A DNA stretch of 27,609 bases from an uncultured Clostridia bacterium (GTDB lineage: Bacteria > Bacillota > Clostridia > Christensenellales > Borkfalkiaceae), in contig CATZIC010000027.1 in the NCBI GenBank assembly GCA_958419945.1, forward strand, positions 1 through 27,609, in the 5' to 3' direction. Shown piece by piece: positions 16,421 to 25,700 of the stretch (positions within the stretch are counted from its first letter, which is position 1; each line of letters begins with the position of its first letter). A program made the translations under genes and the position numbers. A model generated the notes under the pieces. It saw only the letters and a list, made by a program, of their open reading frames with translations. It ran no database searches and was not told the origin of the DNA.

Positions 16421-19405
16421 ATGACTGATTTAACAATTCGTTTTTCATATCCCTGGCTACTACTCGCAATTATTCCGGTTCTTATTGCAGTTCTTATTCC
16501 GTACTTTATGATAAACAAAAAGTACAGGTCTACAAGGAACCGTATCGTTTCAATTATTTTGCACGTTACCGCAATGACCCTTGCGATATTGATGCTTTCG
16601 GGCCTTACTTTCGAGTATAACGAGGACTTGACCACAAACGAAATGATAGTTCTCGTCGATATGTCGGACACCGAAAGTTATTCCGAAACGGAAAGGAATA
16701 TGTTCGTAAGGGATATCATTAACGCAGGTGGCGATAACGGCTTTGGCGTAGGCGTTGTAACCTTTGGCTTTGACCAGGTGTACGCTTCCGAGATAAATAG
16801 AGATATTTCGGCAACCTATGACGATTATCTAAACGCCACAAAACCGGACGTTTCCGCAACCGATATAGAAGCGGCTTTAAAGTATACCGCAAAACTATTT
16901 AAAAATCCGGAAACCGCAAAAATTATTTTAGTTACCGACGGTAAGGAAACCGATCAAAACTCGATTAACGCCGTTAAATACGTTACCTCGCAAAACACAA
17001 AATTAGACGTAATGTACGTACCGTCTCATTTTAGCGGTGACGACATGCAGATAACAGGTATTCAATTACCTGAAAATAACATTCAGTTAAACGTTTCTTG
17101 CGCTATAACGGTAACGGCAACCTCCAATATGGCTGCCAACGGCGAAATTTCACTGTCGGATAACGGCGTAATCGGCGAGGACGATAAACTTCCCATTGAC
17201 ATTCAGGCGGGAACTAACCAATACGTTATTCCGCACACGTTTACGTCAGAGGGCATACACAAACTTGACGTTACAATAACTTTAGAAGGGGACGATATAG
17301 CGCAAAACAACAAGTTTAGCACCTATTACGACCTGCAACAGTTTAATAAAGTTTTGCTTATTTCCCGTTCCGAAGAGGCAATAGAAAAAGAATCCACTTT
17401 CCTTATTAATCTTCTCGGAAAGGATAAAAAGTACGACGTAACGAGCACTGTATTTGGATCAAGCGAATGTCCTTCAACTTTGGAAGAATTGCGTGAATAC
17501 AACCAGGTAATTTTAAACAATATCGCCAATGACGATATGAAAAATCAGGAAGGTTTTGACCAAATTCTTCAATCCTACGTATACGACTACGGCGGGTCCT
17601 TACTGACCACCGGCGGTAGCGACGGCGAAGAAACCGACGAACTCGGTATTACGGCGCCTACTGCTCACGCATACAACAGGCAGGACATGTACGAGGGCTA
17701 TTCGAAAGAAACGATCTATCAGCAGATGCTTCCCGTTCAGTCCATCGATTACACACCTCCGGTTGGCGTAATGTTTTTGATCGATATTTCCGGCTCAATG
17801 GGCGGCGGCAGCGGTAACGAAGCCGAAACGAAATGGGCTTATGCGAAAGCGGGCGTTGAAGTCGGTATAGAACAACTTACCGACAGAGACTACTGCGGTA
17901 TTATCGGTATGGAAACCACTGCGCACATGGTGCTTCCGCTTACCTCTAAAACAAATCAATCTGCTATTAACAAAGCTATAAGAAACATGCCAAGGCCTAT
18001 GGGCGGCACTACCTTTTGCGACGCTATAAGGCTTGCTATTTCCCAACTTTCAAGTAACACCAAGATTGAAAAACGTCATATCGTTATGCTTACCGACGCC
18101 GGAATCAATCCGACCGAACAGGCAATGGTTGAAGTTTTGGTTGACCAGGCATACAGAGAACACGGTATAACGCTTTCAATAATAATTTCGGGCGAAAATT
18201 ATCACGACACCAACGGATATAACGAGCAACTTCTTTCAGGCTCTGCTGTAATCATTCCCGGCGTCTTTATGGATAATCTTCCAAAATACGAACTTTTAAT
18301 GCGTTCTATTTGGCTTGCCAACGACGTTTCCGAGGTCCCCGGTAATCCTAACGCTACAAAGCTGAAAAGAGAAAACGTTCTTTTAAAACTACAGGTTTCC
18401 CAAAACCCTGCGGATATAGGAACCCAACTTAAAAACGACGTAACTGCACCGGATATAAAGCAGGTTGAACTAAAAGCCTTCCAGCCTATTGCGGCAGACC
18501 TTTTATCACCGCTCATGCAAGGCGTAATCAATACATCCGAAGACTTCTCGGATAAAGTTCCGGCAGTTCTTACCGGTTTTTACGGAACTAAAATCCGTCC
18601 GAGTGCAAAACTTATCCTAAAAGGGGAATATGAAGTTCCTATCTATGCACATTGGAGTTACGGTAAGGGCAAAGTAGGTTCGTTTACTTTTGACTTATAC
18701 GGTCAGTTTTCCAAAGATTTTATCGAAAGTACAAGCGGACAGAACTTTATTCTTAACGCAGTAAAAGACCTGTTGCCGCTAAAAGACTTATCTTCAAGCG
18801 GTATAGACGCCACTTTAACCGAAGACAACTATCATAATGAAATAAGTATTATAACAAAGCTTGAGGATGGCGATAGTATTACCGGCACAGTAACCTGGAT
18901 GGACGGCAAAGAGGAAAAATCATTTTCTTTAGATAGTGTATCGAATAGTCCCGATTCTTCTATGTACGTAATTTCTCCGCTTGAAGCGTCTAATAATTAC
19001 AGCAGATGTTCATTTGTCGTTAAAAAATCCGGCACTTGCACGATTACCTTGAAGAAGATAAATGCTCAAGGTCAGGAAACGGCTGTTCATACGATGTATA
19101 AGTCATTCTCTTATTCCGAAGAATACGACGAAACTACTATAGTAGATCTCAACGCCATTAAGAATAAGCTCGGACTTTTGGCGTCCGGCGGAAACGGCGT
19201 TTATAACGAAGACCCCGCAAATACGGATGTTTTCTTCGAAAACGTCGAATTGGTCGTCCATAACGTATTCGATCCGAGAATTTTGTTTGCGATACTAATT
19301 ATCATAATGTTCCTTCTCGATATAGCGGTTCGTAAGTTTAAGTTCAAGTGGCCGCATGAAATTATACGGGACAGGCGCAATCAAAAGCTTAAAAAACACA
19401 AATAA
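16421..19405 (+). CDS. Large membrane protein with two VWA-like domains and a GATase-like domain
   Basis: 994 residues, started by an ATG behind GGGGGTG. Two membrane segments open the protein (about 9-30 and 41-61). A first VWA-like domain follows, with DMSDT (80-84), a changed MIDAS in which T84 replaces the third-position S; it also has IILVTDGKET (168-177). Residues about 300-440 look like the class I glutamine amidotransferase-like fold found in such proteins (VLLISR, YNQVILNNI, YVYDYGGSLLTTGGS), with no evident catalytic cysteine. A second, canonical VWA follows: FLIDISGSM (D455, S457, S459), GGTTF (T530/T531) and VMLTDAG (D559). Near the C-terminus, YAHWSYGKGKVGSFTFD is also typical of this group. 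A final membrane segment (about 954-970) leaves a basic tail inside. The bulk should be outside the membrane. It is a likely MoxR-operon effector; its target is unknown. Confidence 0.88.
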   Translation: MTDLTIRFSYPWLLLAIIPVLIAVLIPYFMINKKYRSTRNRIVSIILHVTAMTLAILMLSGLTFEYNEDLTTNEMIVLVDMSDTESYSETERNMFVRDIINAGGDNGFGVGVVTFGFDQVYASEINRDISATYDDYLNATKPDVSATDIEAALKYTAKLFKNPETAKIILVTDGKETDQNSINAVKYVTSQNTKLDVMYVPSHFSGDDMQITGIQLPENNIQLNVSCAITVTATSNMAANGEISLSDNGVIGEDDKLPIDIQAGTNQYVIPHTFTSEGIHKLDVTITLEGDDIAQNNKFSTYYDLQQFNKVLLISRSEEAIEKESTFLINLLGKDKKYDVTSTVFGSSECPSTLEELREYNQVILNNIANDDMKNQEGFDQILQSYVYDYGGSLLTTGGSDGEETDELGITAPTAHAYNRQDMYEGYSKETIYQQMLPVQSIDYTPPVGVMFLIDISGSMGGGSGNEAETKWAYAKAGVEVGIEQLTDRDYCGIIGMETTAHMVLPLTSKTNQSAINKAIRNMPRPMGGTTFCDAIRLAISQLSSNTKIEKRHIVMLTDAGINPTEQAMVEVLVDQAYREHGITLSIIISGENYHDTNGYNEQLLSGSAVIIPGVFMDNLPKYELLMRSIWLANDVSEVPGNPNATKLKRENVLLKLQVSQNPADIGTQLKNDVTAPDIKQVELKAFQPIAADLLSPLMQGVINTSEDFSDKVPAVLTGFYGTKIRPSAKLILKGEYEVPIYAHWSYGKGKVGSFTFDLYGQFSKDFIESTSGQNFILNAVKDLLPLKDLSSSGIDATLTEDNYHNEISIITKLEDGDSITGTVTWMDGKEEKSFSLDSVSNSPDSSMYVISPLEASNNYSRCSFVVKKSGTCTITLKKINAQGQETAVHTMYKSFSYSEEYDETTIVDLNAIKNKLGLLASGGNGVYNEDPANTDVFFENVELVVHNVFDPRILFAILIIIMFLLDIAVRKFKFKWPHEIIRDRRNQKLKKHK

Positions 19406-19420
19406 TAAAGGTAAAAAATT

Positions 19421-22369
19421 ATGAAAAAAGCGACTATAGGCATACTTTTCTGCCTTTTCGTTACCTCGCTTTTCCTATTTACGGCGTGCAACAAAGGTCA
19501 AATCGGCACGCCGACGGGAATAGCCGTCGACGAAGACAATAATATGACCTGGACGGAAGTTGCCGACACTAAAAACTACACTGTCGAGGTCGTAGATTAC
19601 GAAACCCGTGAGGTAGTTTTAACGAGGAGCGTCAGGAAGCCAATATATTCTTTGTCCGAACTTTCCGAAGGGGATTACGACATAAGAATAAAAGCCATAC
19701 CGTCAAGCCGTATGATGAAGGAATCTGAATGGTCCGAAACCATTTTCTTCCACAAATTGTACGAAACAGGCTGTGTTTACACTCTTATTAATAATGAAAG
19801 AGAATATCAGATTTCAAAAGTAGGCAGGGCGAGCGGTGAATTTACAATCGAAGACGTTTACAGAGGAAAACCTGTAACAAGTATTGCCGACGGCGCTTTT
19901 AGAAAGAGTAAAACTATTACCGCCGTAACAATCGGCAACAACGTAACTTACGTTGGCGCAAGCGCATTTTCCAGCTGTCCAAACCTTCAAAAAGTAACAA
20001 TGTCCGAAACGGTTACAGAGATTGGCAATAACTGCTTTATGCTCTGCGTATCTCTTAAGGAAGTAAACGTTCCGAAAGGTGTTACGGTAATAAACCAATA
20101 CCTTTTCGCTAACTGCTCAAGTCTTGAATCCATCACTTTGCACGACAACGTAAAGGCAATCGGCGAATCCGCCTTTTCCGGCTGCGGTAGTCTAAAAGAG
20201 ATTGTAATACCGGATTCTGTGGTTACTATAGGTCAAAAGGCTTTTGAAAACTGCAAGGGTTTGGATTCCCTTACCGTCGGTAAGGGCGTAAACGTCATTT
20301 ACAGTGACGCTTTCAAAAATTGTTCTTTGGCAAACGGAATAACCTTTGCACAAAACGGAAATCTTCAATATCTCGATGCCCGTGTATTTTCTTACTGTAC
20401 AAACTTAAAAGGGGTTGATCTTCCTGAAGGTTTGCTATATATTGGCACCAACTGTTTTGTAGGCTGTTCGGAATTCGAACATATTACGATACCCGACAGC
20501 GTTACGCAAGTAGGTACTTCAATAATCTATAAAACCAAGCTGTGTACCGCTGAGGAAGCCGCTAATGAGGAAAAACTTTTCTATGCCGATAAATGGCTTG
20601 TAGGTGTTTCTTTCCCCCTTAAAACTACCGTGGTTTCTATTGGGGACGACAGCGTTCTTGCAGAAGACGGCACACCCGCTAAAAAGATTGACATAAAAGA
20701 GGGCACGGTTGGAATCTGCAGCTCACTTTTCTACCGAGCAGATCTTTTGCAGTCCGTTCGTTTACCGTCTACTGTTAAATACGTCGGAAGCGGCGCTTTT
20801 CAAAGCTGTCCCAAACTTTTCAAGTTTGACGCATATAACGACGATGCTTTAGAAGTCGTTGGAAGCGGCGCATTTTACGAATGCACTAACCTTTCAACTG
20901 TCAGAATGGGGCAAAATCTTAAGGAAATAGGCTCTTACTGCTTCTATAAGTGCGAGGGGTTGGGTGCGCCTGACGAATCAAATTATCATTTGCTAATTCC
21001 CGATTCGGTAAGAAAAATCGGCGGATACGCTTTCTTTAAATCCAAATTATGGAATAATACGGCGGGAAGCGTTGTTTACGCAGGTAAATGGGCGGTCGGC
21101 GTTAATATGGAAAAGGTTTCCGCTACATTCGACGTTACCTTAAAAGAGGATACCGTAGGTATTGCCGATTACGCTTTGGCTGCAACCGATGAAGAAAAAA
21201 TGTTGACCAATGTCAGCGGCATGGATAACGTCAAATATATCGGCGAAGGCGCATTTTACATGTGCGGTGGTTTGCAGTCCGTAACTATAACCGACTATAT
21301 AGAAGAGATTTCCGACTTTATGTTTTACGGTTGTGTCTCCCTTAGCGATATAGGAAACCCGTTAAACCTTATAAGAATAGGTCGCTCGGCATTTTACGGT
21401 TGCAGAGCTTTAACAAGCCTTGATTTATCAAGCTTATATAAACTTGAAACAATCGACCGTTCCGCATTTGCTTATTGCGATAAGCTTACCGAAGTTTTAC
21501 TTCCTTCCTACGCGCTTACCGAAGTTTCCGATTACGCATTTTATAACTGCGTTGCCCTTAAAAACATGACCATTCCGGACACCATTACCACTATCGGAAA
21601 AGAGGCTTTTGCAGGCTGCGCCGCACTCGAAACATTGGAATTTGAGCAAAACACAAGTAATTCCGGCGAACTTACCGAAATAGGCGAATCTGCCTTCTAT
21701 CAGTGCTATATGCTTAAGGAAGTTAAACTTCCCGCTACGGTAAAGATGGTCGGAAAAGCCGCATTCTACGGCTGTGTTTCGGTTTTAAACCTTGAACTTA
21801 GCGATTCTTTGGAATACATCGGCGAAAACGCATTCTGCGGTCTTAATCAGATAACCGATTTGGAACTCGGTAATAACCTTAACTATATCGGTAACTACGC
21901 ATTTTCCGGCTGTGAAAGCCTTAAATCCGTAACCTTAAGTAAGGAAATCGATTGGATAGGCGCCTGGGCGTTTTATCAGTGTAACTTAGCAACCATTTAC
22001 ACCGATGCCGAAGAGGCTATGCCGGATTGGAGTGGTAGAATCAATCCTTCTTATCGTCCCATCGTTTGGAGCGCTACTTTGTCCGGGGACGGCACCTACG
22101 TTCTTTCGGTTACAAAAAAAGCAAATTCCATTTATTATGGAAACGAATTTAACGTAGTAACCGCACCGTCGAGGAGGGGATACACCTTTAAGGGATATTC
22201 TACTACAGAAGGCGCGACCGTTGCGGAATATTCTGCTACGGATATATCAAACGTTTCCGACGGCACGACCCTTTACGCCGTTTGGGAAGTAGCGTCAGTG
22301 GTTGACCCTCCGGTGAATCCCGAAGGACCTACGGGAGAGCAAACCCCTTCCGAGGAACCTGCAGCATAG
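19421..22369 (+). CDS. BspA-type LRR lipoprotein, last gene of MoxR operon
   Basis: 982 residues. MKK plus a hydrophobic stretch ends in LFTAC, giving a lipidated C23. A fibronectin-III-like module spans about 27-110 (MTWTEVADTKNYTVEVVDYE). BspA-like LRRs of about 23 residues fill about 127-865, with the pattern IPDSV..IG..AF..C..L. A single divergent B-repeat follows at about 890-957 (RRGYTFKGYS, then TTLYAVWE). The last residues, PVNPEGPTGEQTPSEEPAA, are proline- and glutamate-rich with no wall-sorting motif. It starts only 15 bases after the VWA gene, without a promoter of its own, so it is almost surely co-transcribed with the MoxR genes. It shares architecture with the larger lipoprotein at 1433-10909. 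The likely role is surface adhesion or sensing, possibly as client of the MoxR/VWA machine; both are inferences. It ends in TAG. Confidence 0.9.
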   Translation: MKKATIGILFCLFVTSLFLFTACNKGQIGTPTGIAVDEDNNMTWTEVADTKNYTVEVVDYETREVVLTRSVRKPIYSLSELSEGDYDIRIKAIPSSRMMKESEWSETIFFHKLYETGCVYTLINNEREYQISKVGRASGEFTIEDVYRGKPVTSIADGAFRKSKTITAVTIGNNVTYVGASAFSSCPNLQKVTMSETVTEIGNNCFMLCVSLKEVNVPKGVTVINQYLFANCSSLESITLHDNVKAIGESAFSGCGSLKEIVIPDSVVTIGQKAFENCKGLDSLTVGKGVNVIYSDAFKNCSLANGITFAQNGNLQYLDARVFSYCTNLKGVDLPEGLLYIGTNCFVGCSEFEHITIPDSVTQVGTSIIYKTKLCTAEEAANEEKLFYADKWLVGVSFPLKTTVVSIGDDSVLAEDGTPAKKIDIKEGTVGICSSLFYRADLLQSVRLPSTVKYVGSGAFQSCPKLFKFDAYNDDALEVVGSGAFYECTNLSTVRMGQNLKEIGSYCFYKCEGLGAPDESNYHLLIPDSVRKIGGYAFFKSKLWNNTAGSVVYAGKWAVGVNMEKVSATFDVTLKEDTVGIADYALAATDEEKMLTNVSGMDNVKYIGEGAFYMCGGLQSVTITDYIEEISDFMFYGCVSLSDIGNPLNLIRIGRSAFYGCRALTSLDLSSLYKLETIDRSAFAYCDKLTEVLLPSYALTEVSDYAFYNCVALKNMTIPDTITTIGKEAFAGCAALETLEFEQNTSNSGELTEIGESAFYQCYMLKEVKLPATVKMVGKAAFYGCVSVLNLELSDSLEYIGENAFCGLNQITDLELGNNLNYIGNYAFSGCESLKSVTLSKEIDWIGAWAFYQCNLATIYTDAEEAMPDWSGRINPSYRPIVWSATLSGDGTYVLSVTKKANSIYYGNEFNVVTAPSRRGYTFKGYSTTEGATVAEYSATDISNVSDGTTLYAVWEVASVVDPPVNPEGPTGEQTPSEEPAA

Positions 22370-22378
22370 GCTATATTC

Positions 22379-22546
22379 TGTCTGAAAACCGGTTTTGTAG
22401 GCTGAAAAGTGTCTTTCTGCGGCGTATAAATGACTTTTTACAGCAAATAAATGTCTTTGTACGGCGCATAATCGCTTGCTTATGGCGTATAAATGCCCAC
22501 GGACGGCAAATAACCGCCTTTTTACGGCGAACAAAATAAGTTTACA
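22379..22546. repeat. Degenerate 21-bp tandem repeat array
   Basis: About seven to eight consecutive units of 21 bases. The clearest start at 22421, 22442, 22463, 22484 and 22505, with the consensus GGCGTATAAATGNCTTTNTAC. Units at 22379, 22400 and 22526 are more diverged. Because 21 is a multiple of three, the minus strand stays open for 79 codons and reads a seven-residue motif such as AVKSHLY or AVQRHLF. That frame has only a TTG start and no ribosome binding site, so I do not call it a gene. There are no spacers, so it is not a CRISPR array. Confidence 0.8.
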
Positions 22547-22571
22547 AAACTTAACAAAATAAAAATCGCAA

Positions 22572-22625
22572 ATACCACTTTCTTTGGCTTGTTTATGTTT
22601 GACAAGGTGCCTCGGAAAGTGGTAT
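22572..22625. promoter_or_regulatory. 11-bp inverted repeat bracketing the promoter
   Basis: ATACCACTTTC (22572-22582) is the exact reverse complement of GAAAGTGGTAT (22615-22625), with 32 bases between. The left arm lies before the -35 box and the right arm runs into the -10 box. Inner CTTG/CAAG pairs (22588-22591 with 22603-22606) could extend it into a long hairpin. It may be a regulator site, or in RNA the end of the upstream operon transcript. Confidence 0.55.
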
Positions 22626-22628
22626 ATT
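22599..22628 (+). promoter_or_regulatory. Sigma-A type promoter for the third lipoprotein
   Basis: TTGACA at 22599-22604 and TATATT at 22623-22628 are separated by 18 bases. The leader is then about 70 bases and ends in an AGGAG site at 22694-22698, 7 bases before the ATG. The -10 box overlaps the right arm of the inverted repeat at 22572-22625. Confidence 0.75.
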
Positions 22629-22705
22629 TATATATACTTAAATAATTCGAGATAAACTTAGATTCGATTAATAAAGTACAAGTTTTACGTTACAGGAGAT
22701 TTAAC

Positions 22706-25700
22706 ATGAAAAATCTGAGAAAGAATTTGATTTTGGTACTGCTTGCCGTAGCAGTAGCCGCTACTACACTTTTTGCGGTTGCTTGCAAGGGTAAGCCTGC
22801 CAAACTTTCCTTCGAAGTAAACGGCGGAACGGCGATCTCTCAGCAAGAGATTGGTAAGGACCAGCCTTTTACCCTTCCTACGCCCAGCCGCGGGGAAGAC
22901 TATAGCTTCGAAGGTTGGTATCTTACGTCTGATTTTACCGGGAGCCCCGTTACCGAGGTAACCGTTAGCGAAGATACAACGGTTTATGCTAAATGGGAAC
23001 AGCTTTATGCGGTTAACCTTGATAGTGCGGGCGGAAGTCTTTCCACCTCAAAGCTCTATCTTAAAAAGGGTGCAAGCGTATATGATGCTGTAAAGGACCT
23101 GAAGCCTACCAAAAACGGTTTTGAGTTCGGCGCTTGGTTTAACGGCACAAGGGAAATTCAGAAAAACCTTAAAATGGCTGAATCCGCAATCAATCTTGTT
23201 GCTAAATATAAAGCCGCATGTCAAGTTGAAGTTTACCTTCAAAACACCGCACTAAACGGCTATGACAAGCAGGAAGTCGAAACGGTATACGAATACGTTG
23301 GCAAAACCTTGACTTTGGACAAAAAGTTTGAAGGTTTTACGATGACGGAAAATTCCGAAGCGGTAACTTCCATAACCGTAGCGGAAAGTGGAAACCTTTT
23401 AAAGGCTTACTATGACAGAAATGCCGTAACCCTTACTTTCAGCTCCAATAATCCTACCGGCGGTTTATCCGAAACCGTCCGTATCAATACATACTACGGT
23501 GTGGAAACAAGTCTTACCGACGAGTGTTATTTCCAGCTTGACGGTTACTATTTAAGCGGTTGGGCAACGTCAGCCGAAGGTGAAATCGTTTATCATTCCA
23601 ACTTTATAGACCGTACGGTTTACGGCGGCGACGCTACTTTGGAAAACGATAAAGTAACCCCCGTAAGAACTACCACTTTGTACGCTGTATGGCAGAAAGG
23701 TTACTTCGATATGCTCGGCGGAAACGATACCGTCTTCGTCGAAGCTAAAGAAGGGGAAAAGATAGGCACCGCTTATTTAAAACGCGGAAGTTGCTACTTT
23801 AAAGGTACGTATCTTCCCATGGCTTCCTACAATCAGCACAACTTCGAGTTCGAAATCAACCGTGATGAACGTTTGTATCTTCGTGGTAGGGTAAACCCCA
23901 ACGGTTCCTTCATTTACTACGATGAATCGAGAAGAATCGGTTCCTTCGTCAAGTTCGTTCAGGGCGAGGGCGTTATCGAAGGCGTTAAGATTGAATTCGA
24001 TAAAGGCAACGGCATTACCTACGATGACAACGGCGAAAAGTCCGTAGGTCTTTATACAACCGAAGGCGGCGTTTACTTCGTAGAGTTTTACGAAGGACCC
24101 AAGAAAGACACCAAACTTGAGTTTGCTATTGCAAGAACCAACACCACTTACGTATTCCTCGAACGCAATGAAAGGGAATACTCGATGGGCAAACTAAAAA
24201 GATTCTTGTTGAGCGGCTCTCAGCTTGCAGAAGCAACCGCTGCGCAGATAGAACTTGACGGTTTCTTTACCGCAACCATGTACACCGATCCTAACGATCC
24301 CACAAAAGTTGCGACGTTAAGTTACGTTCTCGACGGCGATATCATTACACTTAACGACGGTCAGAGCAAGATAGCTGCTAAGATATTCGAGTACGGCGGA
24401 AGCCTTGGTTATATGCTTTATAACGAAGGTCTTGACGTAACCATGGAAAACAAAGACGGCACCCGTCTTGTTACCGACGGTTTGTACAATCTTACTTACT
24501 TTGACGGTATCAACGAATACAAGAGTGTTTATACTGCACAAACCTCTTATAGAGGCGGCTATATAGTATCCACCACCATAAACGGCACTGCCAAAAAGTT
24601 CCTTGTAACCACTCATAAAGAGGCGGTTTTGGATGAGCAGGGCAACGAAACCAAGGATACCGTAACCGTATATGAGTTTACCGAAAAGTTGCTCACTTAT
24701 GCGGAATATTACTTCAAAAACGAAGAATCTATCTTAATTGCTCCGTTAATCGTACTCGATGACGAGGTAGCTGGAAAGGCAAATATTTACGGTGCGGATT
24801 CGCAAAGAAACTTTATCAAAGTTGCAACCTGCACGTACGAAAAAGGGGACGTTATAAGCGATGCGACAGGCTCCGCTATGTACACCTTTACCATTGAAAC
24901 GGCTGAGCCTTTCGATTCCAAGATTTTCACTTCCGATTACGACTTTACTACCATTAAGTCAATTTATTTGGCGCTTGACGATAAGACCCTTACCATGGAC
25001 ATTTCCTTCTGGTATCAAGTAATCGATAACGAAGGAAACGTCGTAACCATGAATAAGCAGTATAACTCCGCAGACCAGTCGGGTTGCACGCTCGTGGTTG
25101 CAAACGGCATGGGAATTTACACCGATCCGACTGCAGGTCAGGTAATCGTAGGTATCTACACTGCCGCAACCGAAAAGCAGCCCTTTGCGTCTTTGCAAGT
25201 GAGCGGCGGCACGTTATATTTTGAAATCAACGAAGAAGCTTTGACGTTTACAAGACTTCAGCATCTTCCTTTCAACACCGTAAGATATCAGACAAACGGC
25301 TCTATAAACGCTGACGAATACCTTGCATTGGACGGTAAGGGCGGTGCGGTTTACACGGTGATAACCAAGGAAACCAACCCCGACACGCAGGAAGTAACAG
25401 AAACCAAGACGGAAACGGTAGGTACTATTACCTCTACGGGACTGTCTTCAAACTATGGTTCACCCGTAATGCAATTTACTTCGGAAACGTTAAGTTTCAA
25501 GTTCATTCAACTTTATACTTCTTCACAGGTTATGTTCTCCGTATACGCTTATGACGATGCAGAATGCGAAGGTAAGCAGTATTCCGGTGAAGCAGGTAAC
25601 CTTACGCTTGACGGCTTCGGCTACGGCGCAACCTTTACCGACACGCAGGGTAACACCTATAACGGTATGTACAGCGTAGACGGCAACCTTGTAAGAATGA

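Noticed and set aside
22385..22396. AAAACCGGTTTT palindrome as a terminator for the LRR lipoprotein gene
   Set aside because: It has no room for a loop and would leave a four-pair A/T stem. No T run follows.
22400..22525. CRISPR array
   Set aside because: The 21-base units are directly adjacent without spacers, are diverged from each other, and no cas gene is present.
22295..22534. Minus-strand 79-codon frame over the 21-bp repeats
   Set aside because: It needs a TTG start without a Shine-Dalgarno site and overlaps the end of the LRR lipoprotein. The open frame follows from a repeat length divisible by three. It is kept as a finding rather than a gene.
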